The notes: generated by a model not told the origin, from the sequence alone. 64,000 bases of DNA from Micromonospora inositola (GCF_900090285.1 NZ_LT607754.1:5978001-6042000); one strand, 5' to 3'. Counted from the first letter of the stretch, positions 25,403 to 35,317 are shown. Made by a program: numbers and translations.

Positions 25403-26122
25403 CTACAGGCCGCGGGTGGGCGCAGCCGGGCGCGCGCCGCCGGAACCCGCCACCTCGAGGAGGTAGGGGTTGCTCGCGCGCTCGCGGCCGATGGTGGTCG
25501 CGGGGCCGTGGCCGGGCAGGACGACGGTGTCGTCGGCCAGCGGGAGGACCTTCTCCCGCAGGCTGGACAGCATCCGGGGCATGCTGCCGCCCGGCAGGTC
25601 GGTGCGGCCGATCGAGCCGGCGAACAGCACGTCACCGGAGAGGCAGATCTGCTCGGCCTCCCAGGGTGAGCCGGCGCCGGGCATCCGGAACAGCACCGAC
25701 CCGCCGGTATGGCCCGGGGCGTGGTCGACGGTGATCTCCAACCCGGCGAGGGCCAGGGTCGCGCCGTCGGTCAGCTCGGCCACGTCGTCCGGCTCGGCAT
25801 ACGGCAGTCGGCCGCCGAAGAGCTGGGTGAGGTCCATCGACAGCGCCTTCGAAGGGTCGGCCAGCAGCTCCCGGTCGTCCGGGTGGACGTACGCGGGGAT
25901 GCCGCGCGCGCCGCAGACCGGCGCCACGGAGAAGGTGTGGTCGAGGTGGCCGTGGGTGAGCAGCACGGCGGCCGGGTGCAGGCGATGCTCGGCGAGCAGG
26001 GCGTCGAGCCGGTCGAGCACCCCGATGCCGGGGTCGACCACCACGCACTGCTCCCCCGGCCCGGTCGCCACCACGTAGCAGTTGGTGCCGAAGGCGTCCG
26101 CGGGAAAGCCGGCCACGAGCAC
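25403..26122 (-). CDS. Metallo-beta-lactamase-fold hydrolase (glyoxalase II-like)
   Basis: A 239-residue cytosolic zinc hydrolase. The metal motif is THGHLDH, followed by APGHTGGS, SGDVLFAGSIGRTDLPGG and VLPGHGPATTIGRE, as in hydroxyacylglutathione hydrolase-like proteins, though the substrate in a mycothiol-using actinomycete is unknown. The GTG at 26122 has GGGGAG before it. It lies 51 bases ahead of hisS and probably shares its transcript. This position is conserved in actinobacteria. Confidence 0.9.
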   Translation of the reverse strand: MLVAGFPADAFGTNCYVVATGPGEQCVVVDPGIGVLDRLDALLAEHRLHPAAVLLTHGHLDHTFSVAPVCGARGIPAYVHPDDRELLADPSKALSMDLTQLFGGRLPYAEPDDVAELTDGATLALAGLEITVDHAPGHTGGSVLFRMPGAGSPWEAEQICLSGDVLFAGSIGRTDLPGGSMPRMLSSLREKVLPLADDTVVLPGHGPATTIGRERASNPYLLEVAGSGGARPAAPTRGL

Positions 26123-26382
26123 GTCCGCTCCCCTTCCGTCGAATCGTCGTCTCCACCCAGCAGCCTAGTCGGACGAGCGAGCGCGTTTTTCCGGCCCAGC
26201 GGTCCCGGCTGTCCCGCCAGGCAACAGTGACATACCCCGATAAACCCAGGCCCGACCTCGTACACCACATTCACAGCGGCTACCCGTACACTCTGGCGGG
26301 CGTGTGGCGTGGCGCACCTGCCGCCCACGGGCGGATGACGCCCGAGCGCCAGCGACGACCAGGCAGAGGAAGGGGAGCACGG

Positions 26383-27249
26383 GTGGCTTCCAGCAGGGAC
26401 CGGCAGCGCAAACTGGCGCGGGCCAAGCTCGACCGGCAGCTCGCCCGGCGGGCCGCGGCCGTGAAGCGCCGCCGGCAGATCCAGGCCGGCGTCGGCGCCG
26501 CCGTGGTGCTCGCGCTGATCGTGGTCGCGTCGGCCTGGGCGCTGGGCGCGTTCGACTCCAAGCCCGAGCAGAAGGCCGCCGAGGACGTCTGCGTGTGGAC
26601 GCCGCAGGACGCCAGCGCCAACACCAGCCTCAAGGACGTCGGCACCCCGGACACCACCGGCCTGCCGACCTCCGGCACCCGGGCGATGACGATCACCACG
26701 AACCAGGGCGCCCCGATCACCGCCCAGCTCGATCTGGCCGCCGCGCCGTGCGCCGGGGCGAGCATCGCCCACCTGGCCGGCAAGTCGTTCTACGACAACA
26801 CCAAGTGCCACGAGATCACCACCGAGGGCGCGCTGCGCTGCGGCGACCCGAGCGGCACCGGCATCGGCGGCCCGGCCTACTCGTTCTACGACGAGAACAT
26901 CCCCACCCCGGCGCCGAGCGCGTCCGGCAAGCCCGCCGCCGGGCAGCCCCCCGCGTACCCGAAGGGCACGGTCGCCATGATCGCGAACCCGCCGGGCAGC
27001 AACGGCAGCCAGTTCCTCGTCTTCTTCAAGGACTTCAACCCGGCCAAGCCGGCCTACCCGGTCATCGGCAAGGTCACCGGCGGCCTCGACGTGGTGGAGA
27101 AGATCGGCGCCCTGCCGACCGTGGACAATGGGAGCGGGGCCAAGGTCAAGCCGAAGACCGACGTGGTGATCCAGAGCCTGACGGTCGGCGAGGCGACCAC
27201 CGCACCGGCCGCCACCAGCGCGCCCACGGCCAGCCCCAGCGCCGGCTGA
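26383..27249 (+). CDS. Membrane-anchored cyclophilin-like protein, active-site residues lost
   Basis: A 288-residue protein. A basic cytoplasmic head and one membrane helix (about residues 30-52) are followed by an outer cyclophilin domain and an Ala/Thr/Pro tail. The active-site strand reads KCHEITTEGALRCGDPSGTG: where cyclophilins have Phe-His-Arg and Gln-Gly-Gly-Asp, this copy has Cys-His-Glu and Arg-Cys-Gly-Asp, so both the catalytic Arg and the Gln are replaced. It is therefore probably a chaperone or binding protein without isomerase activity. The GTG at 26383 has AGGGGAG ahead. It is the first of a tandem pair. Confidence 0.88.
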   Translation: MASSRDRQRKLARAKLDRQLARRAAAVKRRRQIQAGVGAAVVLALIVVASAWALGAFDSKPEQKAAEDVCVWTPQDASANTSLKDVGTPDTTGLPTSGTRAMTITTNQGAPITAQLDLAAAPCAGASIAHLAGKSFYDNTKCHEITTEGALRCGDPSGTGIGGPAYSFYDENIPTPAPSASGKPAAGQPPAYPKGTVAMIANPPGSNGSQFLVFFKDFNPAKPAYPVIGKVTGGLDVVEKIGALPTVDNGSGAKVKPKTDVVIQSLTVGEATTAPAATSAPTASPSAG

Positions 27250-27311
27250 CCCGGCCGCCCACCCAACGCAGCGGCAACGTCCGCGCCCGAGAAGTTTCGT
27301 AAGGAGTGACC

Positions 27312-28151
27312 GTGACGTCCACGAGAGAGCGGCAGCGCGCGGCGGCGCGGGCCCGACTCGAGCGGGAGATGGCCGAGCGCGCAGCCCGCGCCCGCAAGCG
27401 CCGGCAGACGCAGGCGATCGTCGGGGCCGGTGCGGTCCTGCTGCTCGTGGTCGCCGGCACCGTCTGGCTGGCCACCACGCTCGGTGGCGACGGCGACAAG
27501 CAGCAGCAGACCGCCACCTCGGCGGGTGCCGCCCAGTGCGCCTACACCGAGGTCCCCAAGGAGGGGCGCACCAAGCAGATCAAGGACGTCGGGCTGCCGG
27601 CGAACCAGCAGAAGAACACCGGCACCCAGACCATGACGATCGACACCAACCTGGGGCCGATCACCGCGAAGATCGACCGGGCGGCCGTGCCCTGCACCGC
27701 GGGCAGCTTCACCCACCTGGCCAGCAAAGGCTTCTTCGACAACACCAAGTGCCACCGCCTGGTCACCGAGGGCATCAAGGTGCTGCAGTGCGGTGACCCG
27801 AGCGCGACCGGCACGGGCTGGCGGGAGACCGACGGCACGGGAGGCCCGAGCTACAACCTGGCCGAGGAGAACCTGCCGACCGACAAGCGCCCGCCGTACC
27901 CGGAGGGCGTCATCGCGATGGCCAACTCCGGCCAGCCGGGCAGCACCGGCAGTCAGTTCTTCATCGTGTACGGCGACTCGCAGCTCGACCCGAACTACAC
28001 GGTGCTGGGCACCATCACCGGCGGCATGGACATGGTGAAGCAGGTCGCGGCGGCCGGTGACGACAAGGCCTTCGCGCAGCAGGCCGGCGGCGGCCACCCC
28101 AAGAAGGAGATCGTCATCAACAAGCTGGCGATGAGCGACATCCAGGGCTGA
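27312..28151 (+). CDS. Membrane-anchored peptidyl-prolyl cis-trans isomerase (cyclophilin type)
   Basis: A 279-residue protein with a basic head, one membrane helix (about residues 38-58) and an outer cyclophilin domain that assists folding of exported proteins. The active site FDNTKCHRLVTEGIKVLQCGD keeps the catalytic His-Arg and the Gln, unlike the preceding paralogue; both share a Cys pair in this strand that may form a disulfide. GTG 27312 is chosen because AAGGAG is six bases ahead; GTG 27306 lies inside that site. The 62-base gap after its sister gene suggests one transcript, which ends at a strong terminator. Confidence 0.92.
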   Translation: MTSTRERQRAAARARLEREMAERAARARKRRQTQAIVGAGAVLLLVVAGTVWLATTLGGDGDKQQQTATSAGAAQCAYTEVPKEGRTKQIKDVGLPANQQKNTGTQTMTIDTNLGPITAKIDRAAVPCTAGSFTHLASKGFFDNTKCHRLVTEGIKVLQCGDPSATGTGWRETDGTGGPSYNLAEENLPTDKRPPYPEGVIAMANSGQPGSTGSQFFIVYGDSQLDPNYTVLGTITGGMDMVKQVAAAGDDKAFAQQAGGGHPKKEIVINKLAMSDIQG

Positions 28152-28169
28152 GCCCGCCCGTACGACGAC

Positions 28170-28203
28170 AAAGCGCCCGCCGGCTGAAGCCGGCGGGCGC
28201 TTT
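28170..28203. terminator. Bidirectional terminator between the cyclophilin and rel genes
   Basis: Exact 16-base arms (28170-28185 and 28188-28203) with a two-base centre; the stem begins with A residues and ends with T residues, so either strand ends in a short T run. It lies 18 bases after the cyclophilin stop and 12 bases beyond the rel stop. Confidence 0.92.
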
Positions 28204-28215
28204 CGTGTCCCTGCC

Positions 28216-30705
28216 TCAGGCGCCCGAGGTGACCCGGTACGCGTCGAAGACGCCGTCGACCTTCCGCACCGCGGCCAGCAGGTGGCCCAGGTGCTTCGGG
28301 TCGGCCATCTCGAAGCTGAACCGGCTCACCGCCACCCGGTCCCGCGTGGTGGTGACGGTGGCGGAGAGGATGTTCACCCGCTCCTCCGACAGCACCCGGG
28401 TCACGTCGGCCAGCAGCTTGTGCCGGTCCAGCGCCTCGACCTGGATGGCGACGAGGAAGGTGGAGGCGGAGGTGAGCTTCCAGCTCACCTCGACCACCCG
28501 CTCGCTCTGCGCCCGCAGGTCCTCGGCGTTGGCGCAGTCGTCCCGGTGCACGCTCACCCCGCCGGAGCGGGTGACGAAGCCGAAGACCGCGTCCGGCGGC
28601 ACCGGGGTGCAGCAGCGGGCCAGCTTGATCCAGACGTCGCTGACGCCGCGGACCACCACACCGGGGTCGCTGCTGCTCTGCCGGCTGTGCGGCGGCCGGG
28701 TGGCGACGGCGGTCTCGGCGATGTCCTCCGCCGCGCCCTCCTCGCCGCCGTAGGTGGCCATCAGCTTCTGCACGACCGACTGGGCGGAGACCTGGCTGTC
28801 GCCGACCGCCGCGTACAGCGAGGCGACGTCGGCCAGGTGCAGGTCCCGGGCGATCGCCATCAGCGCGTCCGAGGTGAGCATCCGCTGCAACGGCATGCCC
28901 TGCTTGCGCATCGCCTTGACGATCGAGTCCTTGCCGGCCTCGATCGCCTCCTCGCGCCGCTCCTTGTTGAAGTACTGGCGGATCTTGGTGCGGGCGCGCG
29001 GGCTCTTGACGAAGCCGAGCCAGTCCTGCGTCGGGCCCGCCGTGTCCGACTTCGAGGTGAAGATCTCGATCACGTCGCCGTTGGACAGCGTCGACTCCAG
29101 CGGCACCAGCTTGCCGTTGACCCGGGCGCCGATGCACTTGTGCCCGACCTCGGTGTGCACCGCGTACGCGAAGTCCACCGGCGTCGACCCGGTCGGCAGC
29201 GGGATGACGTCACCCTTCGGGGTGAAGACGTACACCTCCTGGCTGGACAGGTCGAAGCGGAGCGCGTCGAGGAATTCGCTCGGGTCGGCCGCCTCCCGCT
29301 GCCAGTCCAGCAGCTGGCGCAGCCAGGTCATCTCGTCGATGTGCGCCGGCGGGCCGACGATCTGGGTGCCCTTGTGCTCCTTGTACTTCCAGTGTGCGGC
29401 GATACCGAACTCGGCGGTGCGGTGCATCGCGTACGTGCGGATCTGCATCTCCACCGGCTTGCCGGTGGGCCCGATGACCGTCGTGTGCAACGACTGGTAC
29501 ATGTTGAACTTGGGCATCGCGATGTAGTCCTTGAACCGGCCCGGCACCGGCTGCCAGTTGGCGTGGATGACGCCCAGCGCCGCATAGCAGTCCCGCACCG
29601 TGTCGACCAGGATCCGCACCCCGACCAGGTCGTAGATGTCGTTGAAGTCGCGGCCCCGCACGATCATCTTCTGGTAGATCGAGTAGAGGTGCTTCGGCCG
29701 GCCGGTGGTCTCCGCCTTGATCTTGGCGGCCTTCAGGTCGGTCGACACCTTCTGGGTGACCTGACGCAGCAGCGCCTCCCGCTGCGGCTGGTGCTCCCCG
29801 ATCAGGCGGTTGATCTCCTCGTACCGCTTCGGGAAGAGCGTGCCGAAGGCGAGATCCTCCAGCTCCCACTTGATGGTGTTCATACCGAGCCGGTGCGCGA
29901 GGGGCGCCAGGATCTCCAGCGTTTCCTTCGCCTTCTGCTCCTGCTTCGGGCGGGGCAGGAAGGTGAGGGTACGCATGTTGTGCAGCCGGTCGGCCAGCTT
30001 GATCACCAGCACCCGCGGGTCCTTGGCCATCGCCACGACCATCTTGCGGATCGTCTCCGCCTTGGCCGCGTCACCCAGCTTGACCTTGTCGAGCTTCGTC
30101 ACGCCGTCGACCAGGAGGGTCACCTCCGGGCCGAAGTCCGCCCGCATCTGGTCGAGGGTGTACTCGGTGTCCTCGATGGTGTCGTGCAGCAGCGCGGCGA
30201 CCAGGGTGGTGGTGTCCATGCCCAGGTTGCCCAGGATCGTCGCCACCGCGAGCGGGTGGGTGATGTACGGGTCACCGGACTTGCGGTACTGACCGGAATG
30301 CCAGCGCGCCGCGGTGTCGAACGCCCGCTGCAGCAGCCGGGCGTCGGCCTTGGGGTGGTTCTCCCGGTGGGTGGCGATCAGCGGTTCGAGCACCTCGCTG
30401 ACCTGCGAGGTCTGCCAGGGCGCGTTGAACCGGGCCAGTCGGGCGCGAACCCGCCGGCCGGTCGGCGCGTTGGACAGCGCGAAACCACCGCTCGGCGAGG
30501 GATCGGCCGAGCCGTCGGTCGGGAACGGCACCACGACCGCCCCGCCGGGCGACGTGCCACCGTCCGGGCCGGCGTCGGGGGCGACGCCGCTGCCAGAGCC
30601 CGTCACCCGGGCCGGCGGGTTGCCGCTCCGCTCGGTCACCGAGCCGTCCGCCTCGCCTGTCGGGTGCACCGTGCCCTCCACCGGAGGGACGACATCGTGG
30701 GACAC
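28216..30705 (-). CDS. rel: Bifunctional (p)ppGpp synthetase/hydrolase Rel
   Basis: Stringent-response enzyme that makes and degrades (p)ppGpp. The 829-residue protein has a disordered Gly/Pro/Ser head of about 85 residues, an HD hydrolase domain with the intact metal motif HDTIED, a synthetase domain containing [20 protein letters not shown] (the RXKD form of bifunctional enzymes), a TGS domain ([14 protein letters not shown]), and a helical and C-terminal ACT region. GTG 30705 has GAGGAG close by, which decides the start; the open frame beyond it has no coding character. It follows apt. Confidence 0.95.
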   Translation of the reverse strand: MSHDVVPPVEGTVHPTGEADGSVTERSGNPPARVTGSGSGVAPDAGPDGGTSPGGAVVVPFPTDGSADPSPSGGFALSNAPTGRRVRARLARFNAPWQTSQVSEVLEPLIATHRENHPKADARLLQRAFDTAARWHSGQYRKSGDPYITHPLAVATILGNLGMDTTTLVAALLHDTIEDTEYTLDQMRADFGPEVTLLVDGVTKLDKVKLGDAAKAETIRKMVVAMAKDPRVLVIKLADRLHNMRTLTFLPRPKQEQKAKETLEILAPLAHRLGMNTIKWELEDLAFGTLFPKRYEEINRLIGEHQPQREALLRQVTQKVSTDLKAAKIKAETTGRPKHLYSIYQKMIVRGRDFNDIYDLVGVRILVDTVRDCYAALGVIHANWQPVPGRFKDYIAMPKFNMYQSLHTTVIGPTGKPVEMQIRTYAMHRTAEFGIAAHWKYKEHKGTQIVGPPAHIDEMTWLRQLLDWQREAADPSEFLDALRFDLSSQEVYVFTPKGDVIPLPTGSTPVDFAYAVHTEVGHKCIGARVNGKLVPLESTLSNGDVIEIFTSKSDTAGPTQDWLGFVKSPRARTKIRQYFNKERREEAIEAGKDSIVKAMRKQGMPLQRMLTSDALMAIARDLHLADVASLYAAVGDSQVSAQSVVQKLMATYGGEEGAAEDIAETAVATRPPHSRQSSSDPGVVVRGVSDVWIKLARCCTPVPPDAVFGFVTRSGGVSVHRDDCANAEDLRAQSERVVEVSWKLTSASTFLVAIQVEALDRHKLLADVTRVLSEERVNILSATVTTTRDRVAVSRFSFEMADPKHLGHLLAAVRKVDGVFDAYRVTSGA

Positions 30706-30924
30706 CGGCCTCCTCACCGCTCGCCGGGGTGCGCCGACCGTACGGCCGACGTTCGGTTCAACCGGCTGTGGGGCCGGTGTTGTTCCGCGCCGACCCGCGG
30801 CCGGCGGTCTTCCCACCGCCGGACGGTCGCCCGCCCGGTCAGCAAAGGGCAATGCTACCCGCACGCAGGGTGCCCCGCCGCTCCGCCGGACGGTCTGCGC
30901 GGGCTCCGCCCGAGGGGCGCTGCA

Positions 30925-31491
30925 TCAAACGGTCAGCAAGGCATGGACCGGACGCGGGGCGAGCCGCTCCCGCCCCTTCAGGAAGGCCAGCTCCAGCAGC
31001 ACGGTGAAACCGGCGACCGTGCCGCCGGCCCGCTCCACCAGGTCGAGGGTGGCCTCGGCGGTGCCGCCGGTGGCGAGCACGTCGTCGACGACCAGCACCC
31101 GGTGTCCGGCGGTGAAGGCGTCCTGGTGCACCTCCAGGGTCGCCTCGCCGTACTCCAGGTCGTAGGAGACCGAGTACGCGGGGCGGGGCAGCTTGCCGGC
31201 CTTGCGCACCGGCACCACGCCGACCCCGGTGGCGTACGCGATGGCGGCGGCGATCACGAAGCCGCGCGCCTCGATGCCGACCACCGCGTCGAACGAGTCA
31301 CGCCCGTGGTACGTGACGATCCCGTCGATCACCTCGCGGAACACGTCACCGTCGGCGAAGAGCGGCATCAGGTCCTTGAACTTGACGCCGGGCTTCGGGA
31401 AGTCCGGCACGTCCAGCACCCGGCTGGCCACCAGCCGGGCGACCTCCGGGCCGCTGTCTCCCCGTACCCCGGTGCTGTGGGTCTCCGTCAC
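30925..31491 (-). CDS. apt: Adenine phosphoribosyltransferase
   Basis: Salvages adenine to AMP with PRPP. The 188-residue protein has the type I PRTase loop VLVVDDVLATGGTAEAT and the adenine-specific FPKPGVKFKDLMPL and VVGIEARGFV segments. The GTG at 31491 (reading VTETHSTGVRG) gives a slightly extended head. It lies between secF and rel, an order conserved across actinobacteria, but a strong hairpin separates it from secF. Confidence 0.94.
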   Translation of the reverse strand: MTETHSTGVRGDSGPEVARLVASRVLDVPDFPKPGVKFKDLMPLFADGDVFREVIDGIVTYHGRDSFDAVVGIEARGFVIAAAIAYATGVGVVPVRKAGKLPRPAYSVSYDLEYGEATLEVHQDAFTAGHRVLVVDDVLATGGTAEATLDLVERAGGTVAGFTVLLELAFLKGRERLAPRPVHALLTV

Positions 31492-31518
31492 GGTTGTCCC
31501 GCTTCCCTTCCGACGACG

Positions 31519-31560
31519 ACGGCGTCCGCCATGCTGCTCGCACAGCATGGCGGACGCCGT
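31519..31560 (-). terminator. Perfect hairpin between secF and apt
   Basis: Exact 18-base arms (31519-31536 and 31543-31560) with a six-base loop, starting 32 bases after the secF stop. No T-tract follows on the minus strand, so it is either a GC-type terminator or an attenuating/processing element before apt. Confidence 0.7.
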
Positions 31561-31592
31561 CAGGTCGATCGCTACCGGGTCCGGCGGACCGG

Positions 31593-32780
31593 TCAGCGGC
31601 GCTTGGCGCCGCCCGGCCGGTTGCCCCCGCCGCCGGGACGACCGCCCCGGGCGCCGGTCGGGCGCTTGCCGGCCGGTCGGACGCCCACCTTCGGCGCCGA
31701 GCCGGCCAGCGCCGCCGCCTCCGGGTCGATGGCCGCCTCGCCGGCCTCGGCGGCCCGCGGCGCGCCCTTCGGGGCCACCTCGCCCCGGGCGACCGCGCCG
31801 CGGCGGGCCAGCACCCGCTTGTTGTGCGCGCTGATCCGCGGGTCCTGGTTCTTCAGCAGCACCAGCAGCGGGGTGGCCAGCAGGATGGAGGTCAGGAACG
31901 CCACCGCCATACCCACGAAGAGCACCAGACCGAGGTCCTTCAGCGTGCCCGCGCCCAACAGGCCGGCGCCGATGAAGAGCAGGCCGCCGACCGGGAGCAG
32001 GGCGACCACCGAGGTGTTCAGGGACCGCATCAGGCTCTGGTTCAGAGCCAGGTTGGACGCCTCGCCGTAGGTCAGGTTGTTGTTCGCGGTGATGCCCCGG
32101 GTGTTCTCCTGAACCTTGTCGAAGACCACCACCACGTCGTACAGCGCGAAGCCCAGGATGGTGAGGAAGCCGATGATCGTCGACGGGGTGACCTCGAAGC
32201 CGACCATCGAGTAGATGCCGGCGGTGAGGATCAGGTTCATGAACAGCGAGCTGATCGCGGCGACGGCCATCCGCCACTCGAAGCGCAGGATCAGGTAGAT
32301 CGCCACCACCACGAGGAAGATGACCAGGCCGAGCAGCGCACGTTCGGTCACCTGGCCACCGAACGACGCACTGACCTGGTTCGCGCCGACCTGCTCGAAC
32401 TTGAGCCCGAACTTCTGGGCGATCTCGGTCTTCACCTCGTTCGACTGCTGGGGCGTCAGCTCCGAGGTGCGCATCTCGTACGAGTCGCCGTTGGTGCCGC
32501 CGACCTTCTGCGCGGTGGCCACCTCGGCGCCGCCACCCTTGGTCCGCAGCACGTCGTTCACCTGCTGCTCGGTCTCGTCCAGGGTGCCGACGCTGGCCGG
32601 CACCTGGAGCGAGGTGCCGCCGGCGAACTCGATGCCCAGGCTGAAGCCGCGCACGGCGAAGCTCAGCACGGCGATCAGCACCAGCGCGGCGGCGACACCG
32701 AACCACAGCTTGCGCCGACCGACGATGTTGAGATCGGCCTCGCCCCGGTAGAGCCGGGACGCCAGACCACTCTTAGCCAT
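31593..32780 (-). CDS. secF: Protein translocase subunit SecF
   Basis: Part of the SecDF membrane complex that uses the proton gradient to pull exported proteins through SecYEG. In the 395-residue protein helix 1 is at about residues 28-50, a periplasmic domain follows, and five further helices carry the family motif ILGFALYDVVVVFDKVQENT. A basic, Gly/Arg/Pro-rich cytoplasmic tail of about 85 residues is longer than in enterobacteria, as is usual in actinobacteria. The gene follows secD directly. Confidence 0.95.
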   Translation of the reverse strand: MAKSGLASRLYRGEADLNIVGRRKLWFGVAAALVLIAVLSFAVRGFSLGIEFAGGTSLQVPASVGTLDETEQQVNDVLRTKGGGAEVATAQKVGGTNGDSYEMRTSELTPQQSNEVKTEIAQKFGLKFEQVGANQVSASFGGQVTERALLGLVIFLVVVAIYLILRFEWRMAVAAISSLFMNLILTAGIYSMVGFEVTPSTIIGFLTILGFALYDVVVVFDKVQENTRGITANNNLTYGEASNLALNQSLMRSLNTSVVALLPVGGLLFIGAGLLGAGTLKDLGLVLFVGMAVAFLTSILLATPLLVLLKNQDPRISAHNKRVLARRGAVARGEVAPKGAPRAAEAGEAAIDPEAAALAGSAPKVGVRPAGKRPTGARGGRPGGGGNRPGGAKRR

Positions 32781-32781
32781 C

Positions 32782-34749
32782 TCAGGCCTCCTTGACGCGC
32801 GGGTTACGGACGGTGGCCTGCTCGGCCGACCGGGCCGGCAGGGCCCGACCGAGGCCGCTGACCCGCGGGGACAGGAACGCCCGGCTCCGGGCGAACATCG
32901 TCATGATCGGGTGACGGAAGAGGAAGACGACCACCAGGTCGAGCACGGTCGCCAGGCCGAGGGCGAAGGCGAAGCCCTTCACCGTGCCGACCGAGACGAT
33001 GTACAGCACCACGGCGGACATCAGGGTGATGGAGTTCGCCGAGATGATCGTCCGGCGGGCCCGGACCCAGGCACGGGGCACGGCGCTGCGCGGGCTGCGA
33101 CCCTCGCGGATCTCGTCCTTGAGGCGCTCGAAGTAGATGACGAACGAGTCCGCCGCCACACCGAGCGAGACGATCATGCCGGCGATGCCGGCGAGGGTGA
33201 GGGTGAAGCCGATCGACCGGCCGAGCACCACCAGCGCGCCGAAGACCAGCAGCGCGGAGAGCACCAGGCTCAGGAAGATCACCGAGCCGAGCAGCCGGTA
33301 GTAGAAGAACGAGTAGATGATGACCAGCAGCATGCCGATGCCGGCGGCGAGCAGACCGGCCCGCAGCTGGCTCTCGCCCAGTGTGGCCGTCACGTTCTGC
33401 TTCTCCTGCTGCACGAAGGTCACCGGCAGCGCGCCGTAGCGCAGCTGGCTGGCCAGCGCGTTGGCGGCCTTGTTGTCGAAGTTGCCGGTGATCTGCGAGT
33501 CGCCGGTCAGCACGCCCTGGATCTCCGGCGAGGAGACGATCTGGTTGTCCAGGACCACCGCGACGCGGCACTTGCCGTCCTGCCCGAGGGCGGTCTGGTC
33601 GCAGGCCTGGCCCTCGTTGTTGAACGCCTCGCGGGTCAGGTTGGTCCAGTGCTCCTGCCCCTTGCCGGTGAAGTTCAGGCTGACCACCCAGGAGCTGGTC
33701 TGGTCGAGCTGGGCGGAGGCGTCCTTGACGTCGGTGCCGACCACCTTCGCCACGTCCAGCAGGTACTTCGCGCCGCTCTCGCAGGCGACGGCCCGCTGCT
33801 TCTCGTCCTTGATCGAGGCCGGCGGCCGCTTGTCGAGCTGAGCGCAGGTGATGGTCGGGACGTTGAACTGCATGTCCACCGGCAGCACCGCGATCTCCTG
33901 CGGGGAGAGCGCGCCGAAGGGCTTCAGCTTCTCGACCAGCGACGGGTCGGCGGAGACGTCGGCCGGGGCCTTCAGGGCGGTGCCGGCGGCCCACGCGGCC
34001 GGGCCGACCTTCTGCTCGACGGCCTTGCGCTGCTGCTCGACGCTCTGCGGCACCGGCTCCGGGCTGGCGCTCGGCGACGGCGCGGCGGCGCTCGCCGACG
34101 GCGTCGGTGCGGCGGCGCTGGCACTCGGCGTCGGTGCGGCGGCGCTGGCACTCGGCGTCGGTGCGGCGGCGCTGGCACTCGGCGTCGGGGCCATCCCGCC
34201 CTGCCCGCCAGCGCTCGGCGACGCGGTGGCCTTCGGGGCGCTGGCCGACGGCTTCGGGGAGGCGCTGCCCGACGGGTTCGGCGTCGCGCTGCCGGACGGG
34301 GCCGGGGTCGCGCTGGCGGTCGGCGCCGGGGCGGCGGCCGCGCCACTGCCGTCGGTCGCCTTGAGCACCTTGCGGAACCGCAGCTCGGCGGCGCTGCCGA
34401 CGTCGGTCAGGTCCCGGTTCACACCGGGCAGGGAGATGACGATGTTCCGGTTGCCCTCGGTGACCACCTCGGCCTCGGCCACGCCGTAGCCGTTGACCCG
34501 GTTCTCGATGATCTGGCGCGCCTCCTCGAGGTTGGCGGCCGTCGGAGGCTTGCCGTCCACGCTGTTGGTGGCCTCGAGCGCCACCCGGGTGCCGCCGATC
34601 AGGTCCTGGCCGAGCCGCGGCTCCAGCCGGTCCTTCCAGCCACCGCTGGCGCCGCCCGAGAAGAACACCAAAAGATAGAGGACGACGAAGATGAACCCGA
34701 GAACGGCGAGCTGCCGTCCGGGGCGCATCTGTCCCTGAGGTGGTGCCAC
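32782..34749 (-). CDS. secD: Protein translocase subunit SecD
   Basis: Partner of SecF in late-stage protein export. The 655-residue protein has helix 1 near residues 13-32, a large periplasmic P1 domain and five C-terminal helices with GVAADSFVIYFERLKDEIREG (family form GMAVDANVLIFERIKEE). Within P1 is a roughly 110-residue Ala/Pro/Ser insert containing four copies of PTPSASAAA. GTG 34749 (reading VAPPQGQMRPGRQ) follows AGGACAGCC; the upstream open frame is not coding. The stop is one base from the secF start. Confidence 0.94.
   Translation of the reverse strand: MAPPQGQMRPGRQLAVLGFIFVVLYLLVFFSGGASGGWKDRLEPRLGQDLIGGTRVALEATNSVDGKPPTAANLEEARQIIENRVNGYGVAEAEVVTEGNRNIVISLPGVNRDLTDVGSAAELRFRKVLKATDGSGAAAAPAPTASATPAPSGSATPNPSGSASPKPSASAPKATASPSAGGQGGMAPTPSASAAAPTPSASAAAPTPSASAAAPTPSASAAAPSPSASPEPVPQSVEQQRKAVEQKVGPAAWAAGTALKAPADVSADPSLVEKLKPFGALSPQEIAVLPVDMQFNVPTITCAQLDKRPPASIKDEKQRAVACESGAKYLLDVAKVVGTDVKDASAQLDQTSSWVVSLNFTGKGQEHWTNLTREAFNNEGQACDQTALGQDGKCRVAVVLDNQIVSSPEIQGVLTGDSQITGNFDNKAANALASQLRYGALPVTFVQQEKQNVTATLGESQLRAGLLAAGIGMLLVIIYSFFYYRLLGSVIFLSLVLSALLVFGALVVLGRSIGFTLTLAGIAGMIVSLGVAADSFVIYFERLKDEIREGRSPRSAVPRAWVRARRTIISANSITLMSAVVLYIVSVGTVKGFAFALGLATVLDLVVVFLFRHPIMTMFARSRAFLSPRVSGLGRALPARSAEQATVRNPRVKEA
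34073..34186. repeat. 27-bp tandem repeat in secD
   Basis: Three identical 27-base units begin at 34100, 34127 and 34154, with a diverged copy before (34073) and a partial copy after (34181). They keep frame and encode the nine-residue word PTPSASAAA in the outer P1 insert of SecD. Copy number probably varies. Confidence 0.92.
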
Positions 34750-34969
34750 GGCTGTCCTGTCTCCCTGTACGGTCGCGCCGCTGAGGCAGCGGCGACGAAA
34801 GTCGGGCCGGGGGTGTCCGGCCGACTGATCTGGCGGGTCGACGCCGCCGGCCGACACGCCTCCGGGTCACGACGCGGCGGCGTCGGGGGGAGTTCCGCGT
34901 GTCGGCGTCGGGCGCCGACCCAACTATCCACTTGTGGGGAAGAGTCCGCTGCCCCTTCGGGGCGGTCGG

Positions 34970-35317
34970 TCACTCCTTGACGGCGTCGGCTTCCTCGGCC
35001 ACCGGCTCGGTCGCCTCCGGGCGCTCGGCCCGGGTGGTCACCCGCGCGATGGCCGGCCGGGCGTACCGGGTCTGGACGCCGGGGGCGACCTCGAGCAGAA
35101 CGGTGTCGTCGTCCACCTCGGTGACCGTGCCGTAGAGGCCGCCGATGGTCACCACCTCGTCGCCCTGGCCGAGCTCGGACTGCATCTGCTCGGCCTCACG
35201 GCGGCGCTTCTGCTGGGGGCGGATCATCATGAAGTACATGACGCCGAAGAGCAGGGCGATCATGAGGATCGGCGTGAGGCCGCCGGCTCCTCCACCACCC
35301 GCTGCAAGGTAAAGCAC
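34970..35317 (-). CDS. yajC: Preprotein translocase subunit YajC
   Basis: Small membrane partner of SecDF. The 115-residue protein has one N-terminal helix (LTPILMIALLFGVMYFMMI) followed by the family stretch RPQQKRRREAEQMQSELGQG and DEVVTIGGLYGTV, then an acidic tail. The start is uncertain: GTG 35317 (VLYLAAGGGG) is preferred, with GGAAGG nine bases ahead, while ATG 35335 would add six residues. It stands between ruvB and secD, 220 bases ahead of secD. Confidence 0.92.
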   Translation of the reverse strand: MLYLAAGGGGAGGLTPILMIALLFGVMYFMMIRPQQKRRREAEQMQSELGQGDEVVTIGGLYGTVTEVDDDTVLLEVAPGVQTRYARPAIARVTTRAERPEATEPVAEEADAVKE

